From positions 806,001 through 870,000 of the forward strand of contig NZ_JAAXGE010000003.1 of the NCBI RefSeq assembly GCF_014750685.1: a stretch of 64,000 nt of DNA. The letters run 5' to 3'. Source of the DNA: Bacteroides sp. GM023. GTDB taxonomy: Bacteria > Bacteroidota > Bacteroidia > Bacteroidales > Bacteroidaceae. This document shows positions 61,234-64,000 of this stretch, piece by piece (the stretch's first letter is position 1; each line of letters begins with the position of its first letter). Under the pieces are notes generated by a model that was not told where the DNA came from, searched no databases, and worked only from the letters and a program-made list of their open reading frames with translations. A program made the translations under genes and the position numbers.

Positions 61234-61303
61234 TCTCCGGATTTTGTTTATTTGTTTCCAAAAGAACAAAAAGTGTATTACTTGCTTCTATCTTTAGAAA
61301 AAG

Positions 61304-61311
61304 CAAATGTA
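61304..61311 (-). promoter_or_regulatory. -7 box of the ECF sigma operon
   Basis: TACATTTG on the minus strand matches TAnnTTTG, 71 bp before the sigma ATG. No clear -33 TTTG. Confidence 0.45.
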
Positions 61312-61350
61312 GCAAATTACTTAGAAAACATGAATGTATTTATGAAAAAA

Positions 61351-61401
61351 GTCCCCGATTAACAATTCCCTTTTTCTAATGAGGAATTATCAATCAAGGA
61401 C
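61351..61401 (-). terminator. Terminator of the GH78 gene
   Basis: 61351-61369 and 61383-61401 form an imperfect 19-bp stem (15 pairs). On the minus strand it is followed by TTTTTTCAT. It lies 29 bp after the GH78 stop and just before the sigma promoter. Confidence 0.6.
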
Positions 61402-61429
61402 TCCATCCACTAACTAATTAACAAATAGA

Positions 61430-63634
61430 TTACAAACGATAGGTAATAGTTCTTTCTTCCGGAGAATCAATCCAAAGACGCCATGTATTTTCAGATACTT
61501 TTTCTGTTGTTCCTATGTTGGCTTTCGGTTGACGCTTGCTCTTAATGGTAAGGTAGCCTTTGCCTTCCGTAGCTTTTACTTTGATTGTTTTCTTGTCCAT
61601 ATAGATATGGATGTCTCCATTCGGAGTAGGCACGGTACCTTCCATCCATTTCAATCCTCCCAATACGGGAGCAATGGAGAATTCCTTATATCCTTCTTTT
61701 ACAGGTTTTACTCCCAAGTAATATTTGCCTAACAGATAGATAGGGCTTGCTCCCCAGGCATGACAGAGACTCTTTCCGTAAGGACGGCCATACATGGCAA
61801 GATGCTGTGTTCCCGTTTCTTCGGGGTTATATTTCTCCCAAAAAGAGGTTGCACCTTCTTTCAACATACCTCCCCAATAGGCTTTCATTTCTTTCATCAC
61901 TGCGTCTTGTTCACCAAGCGCACAGAGGGCTTCCAGTTCGTAAAAACGCATATAGGGGGTTGTTATTTTCAATATATTATCATTTAGTAGAACTGAGTTT
62001 TTAATAGCTTGTTGCTTCTTATCATCCAAGTATTGAAAGAATACGGAAAACATATTTGCATAGCGGGTCACTGCATCACTTTGCTGACCGTTCACACAAT
62101 TGTGTACAAAGGCTTGTTTTTGGTCATTCCAAAAAGTCGGTTCCAACTTTGATTTCAAAGCATCAGCCAGTTTTTCATATTTCTGTTTACTATCTGTATC
62201 TCCGACCAGGTCTGCACACAGAGCCATTGTTTCAAGGCTTCTACAGAAAAGAATTTGTTCAAAGGAAAGTTCTCCCTTCTTATCCAAATAACCGTCTGCC
62301 CAATCTACAAATACCCAGTCACCGGTCATTCCTTCCACCATGCCATTCTTATTGGTACGTCCCAGTACGTAGTCCATCATCGTCTGCATACGCGGATAGA
62401 GTTGGGTTACGAAATGACGGTCACCGCTATACATATAATAATCGTATACGCTGAGGAACCAATAGAATGTATAATCCATGATTGTATTACTATGGCTCGT
62501 CACAGGGTCTTTACCACGAAGCAGCCAAATAGTGCGTTTCACTGATTCATTATCGAAGAAAAGATAGTAATTCATCAGATAACTTTGGATGGCATCACCG
62601 CTCCATACCCAACGGTCGCGCTTGATACCGTCAATGAAAAACTCACGGGTGGTGAGATGCATCGTATAGGCTCCCACTTCCCAAATCCGGTTCAGTTCTT
62701 CATCATTGCAACGGAAGCTGCCACGATACTCTTCGGGGAGATATTCATATTGCATGGAGACATCACCGATTGTTACTCCCGGTTCGTGAGTGATATAGAC
62801 ATAACGGAAAGCCTTGCTGTTCTCTAATGTATATTCATTATCAAAATCGTTCAAAGGAGATATACTGCGTATGGCAAGGTCGGTTATCTGCCCCTTTTCT
62901 AATAGAAATTTATCTAAGGTTTCACAATAGGCTTTATCTTTGGCTTCTTCCGGGCTTTCACCATAATAGATTTCAATAGTGCCTTTTCCTGAAAGATTCT
63001 TCAGGGTGATATAGCCGAAAGTTTCTTTTCCGAAGTCATATAGAATACCGCCTTCGGGTTGTTCTGCCTTGGAGGCGGGTTGATGCGGTTCACGCATTAA
63101 TTTGAACTGTGAAGGACGTTGGGTAGCTCCGTCAAAGTTCCAGCATCCGGCATCCATGTAAATAGTGGCGGATGTGTCACTGGCTTTACCGCTTTCGTCA
63201 ATCCATTCTTTATCCTCATATGTCACCCGCCAGGAAGAATCAGAGTTGACAGTTTTTCCTTTTACATAGATTGCAGGTGGAGTAGACTGATTCCAAACCT
63301 TTATATTCAAATTGTGCTTACCGGCAGGAAGAGCCATCGTTTCCGGCATGCCGAATTGGAGTTTTCCGTCTAGCTTAACGCTGTATTTCCCTTCGGCAGC
63401 AATGAATATTTCTTCCGGTTCGGCGAGATTCAGTTGTTTGCTGAACTCTACGACTACATAGTGGCTATCTGTCTTCCAAAAAGGTGGAAAAAATGCACCA
63501 CGTTCCGTACGTCTGTTGTTCATTTGGTTGCCTAACCAAATTTCATAATCTCCCGGATACCATATCCAGGTTTGTGCAAATGTGCTGCTTGCCAAAGACA
63601 AGGCAGCTAGTAATATCTTATATTTCTTTTTCAT
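61430..63634 (-). CDS. GH78-like alpha-L-rhamnosidase
   Basis: 734 residues from the ATG at 63634 (an upstream TTG at 63655 is rejected because the signal peptide begins at 63634). Signal peptide about 1-20. N-terminal beta domains (about 25-300) with WRVTYEDKEWIDESG, then an (alpha/alpha)6 barrel with the GH78 signature DGIKRDRWVWSGDA, TGDWVFVDW, and the end GWG-like SLCHAWGASPIYLLG, followed by a C-terminal beta sandwich. GH78 enzymes are inverting exo-alpha-L-rhamnosidases using a general acid and base Glu. Monocistronic, preceded by four 22-bp iterons and followed by its own terminator. Confidence 0.88.
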   Translation of the reverse strand: MKKKYKILLAALSLASSTFAQTWIWYPGDYEIWLGNQMNNRRTERGAFFPPFWKTDSHYVVVEFSKQLNLAEPEEIFIAAEGKYSVKLDGKLQFGMPETMALPAGKHNLNIKVWNQSTPPAIYVKGKTVNSDSSWRVTYEDKEWIDESGKASDTSATIYMDAGCWNFDGATQRPSQFKLMREPHQPASKAEQPEGGILYDFGKETFGYITLKNLSGKGTIEIYYGESPEEAKDKAYCETLDKFLLEKGQITDLAIRSISPLNDFDNEYTLENSKAFRYVYITHEPGVTIGDVSMQYEYLPEEYRGSFRCNDEELNRIWEVGAYTMHLTTREFFIDGIKRDRWVWSGDAIQSYLMNYYLFFDNESVKRTIWLLRGKDPVTSHSNTIMDYTFYWFLSVYDYYMYSGDRHFVTQLYPRMQTMMDYVLGRTNKNGMVEGMTGDWVFVDWADGYLDKKGELSFEQILFCRSLETMALCADLVGDTDSKQKYEKLADALKSKLEPTFWNDQKQAFVHNCVNGQQSDAVTRYANMFSVFFQYLDDKKQQAIKNSVLLNDNILKITTPYMRFYELEALCALGEQDAVMKEMKAYWGGMLKEGATSFWEKYNPEETGTQHLAMYGRPYGKSLCHAWGASPIYLLGKYYLGVKPVKEGYKEFSIAPVLGGLKWMEGTVPTPNGDIHIYMDKKTIKVKATEGKGYLTIKSKRQPKANIGTTEKVSENTWRLWIDSPEERTITYRL

Positions 63635-63673
63635 TGTTCTTTCTATTGCTAACAAACTGCGTTATAAGAAGTA

Positions 63674-63761
63674 ATTCGTTCCACTATGGTTGTTGTTTAG
63701 TTCCACATCTGTTTCCCTTTAGTTCTACAATTGTTTTCTTTTAGTTCCACATCTGTGTAAC
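63674..63761. repeat. Four 22-bp iterons upstream of the GH78 gene
   Basis: Units start at 63674, 63696, 63718 and 63740, an exact 22-bp period. Units 2 and 4 share TTTAGTTCCACATCTGT; unit 3 reads TTTAGTTCTACAATTGT; unit 1 keeps GTTCCAC. The core GTTCYAC recurs at 63678, 63700, 63722 and 63744. They lie 40-127 bp before the GH78 ATG, on one face of the helix (two turns), as expected for cooperative activator binding. Confidence 0.75.
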
Positions 63762-63796
63762 GAATCATGTCTTACAATTAAATGAGTTATCACTCA

Positions 63797-64000
63797 CTAT
63801 CGGATATTCTGCAAATCCTTGTATTCACTCTCCAAACCTGCACGTTCACGAATAGCAGTATCCACTTTCGGACCATTATTCTCCCATACATTACCGGGGC
63901 CGTTGGCATTTTGCAAATACTTCTCTCCTTCCGTCCAGTTATCACGAACCGTAATAAAAGAAGAGCCTTCATCCGTATAAAGATAAAACCAATGATTCGG
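63797..64000 (-). CDS. C-terminus of a probable right-handed beta-helix glycosidase or lyase-type protein (partial)
   Basis: Only the last 67 residues are in the window, ending with TAG at 63797. They read WFYLYTDEGSSFITVRDNW, GPGNVWENNGPKVD and RERAGLESEYKDL. This ending, with the AGLE..Y..L signature and WENNG, is what I know from the C-termini of right-handed parallel beta-helix proteins of Bacteroides PULs (for example GH141-like). Function cannot be determined from the fragment. It is co-directional with and 162 bp upstream of the GH78 gene. Confidence 0.55.
   Translation of the reverse strand, partial: PNHWFYLYTDEGSSFITVRDNWTEGEKYLQNANGPGNVWENNGPKVDTAIRERAGLESEYKDLQNIR

Overview
The window looks like a Bacteroides chromosome, probably from the B. 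thetaiotaomicron/ovatus group. It has a SusC/SusD pair, exported glycoside hydrolases of GH2, GH78, GH106 and GH43-like type, an ECF sigma/FecR pair, an AGE-type epimerase in a sialate pathway, and promoters with the Bacteroidetes -7 box TAnnTTTG. Species assignment is inference. No rRNA, tRNA or CRISPR was recognised.

Layout. (1) 2-9444, minus: an operon GH106 rhamnosidase > SGNH/SASA esterase > DUF5703-type enzyme > GH2, the last cut by the window edge. (2) 9445-12330: a repeat-rich spacer, a metallo-beta-lactamase-fold hydrolase, and the scar of a mobile element (MOB_V relaxase fragment, intact HigA-like antitoxin, 5'-truncated HigB-like toxin). (3) 12319-17945: a TlpA-like lipoprotein, then a cobalamin riboswitch in front of nrdA-nrdB. 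(4) 17966-20016: histidine kinase and OmpR-type regulator. (5) 20166-26346: LacZ-type GH2 > second GH2. (6) 26500-30972: a TlpA/DUF4369 protein, a soluble PAS kinase and a convergent AraC regulator. (7) 31206-38156: a GH67/GH20-like lipoprotein > a GH43-like/GH2 fusion with malectin-like domain. (8) 38377-42407: GAF/PAS kinase, CDGSH iron-sulfur protein, GNAT acetyltransferase. (9) 42468-44316: four small genes resembling interbacterial immunity genes (Imm17, SMI1/KNR4 and two unassigned), with no toxin. (10) 44577-58475: a nine-gene sialate-type PUL, SusC > SusD > two beta-propeller glycosidase-like paralogs > PKD/PQQ-propeller lipoprotein > N-acetylneuraminate lyase > AGE epimerase > YhcH/DUF386 > MFS transporter. 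(11) 58833-61233: ECF sigma > FecR anti-sigma > creatininase-family hydrolase, which probably controls SusC. (12) 61430-64000: a GH78 rhamnosidase behind four 22-bp iterons, and the C-terminus of a beta-helix-type protein.

How they work together. Operons 1, 5 and 7 each carry the same 31-bp bipartite motif 27-52 bp before the first start codon and are probably one regulon for a rhamnose- and galactose-containing glycan, pectic or arabinogalactan-like. None has SusC/SusD in this window. The sialate PUL has import, lyase, epimerase and permease but no recognisable GH33 sialidase; its two propeller proteins are the obvious candidates for an unassigned releasing activity. The most noteworthy unexplained signals are the three-copy motif, the exact 22-bp iterons, a cluster of nine CTATTRTCAC-type repeats, the orphan immunity cluster and the toxin-antitoxin scar.
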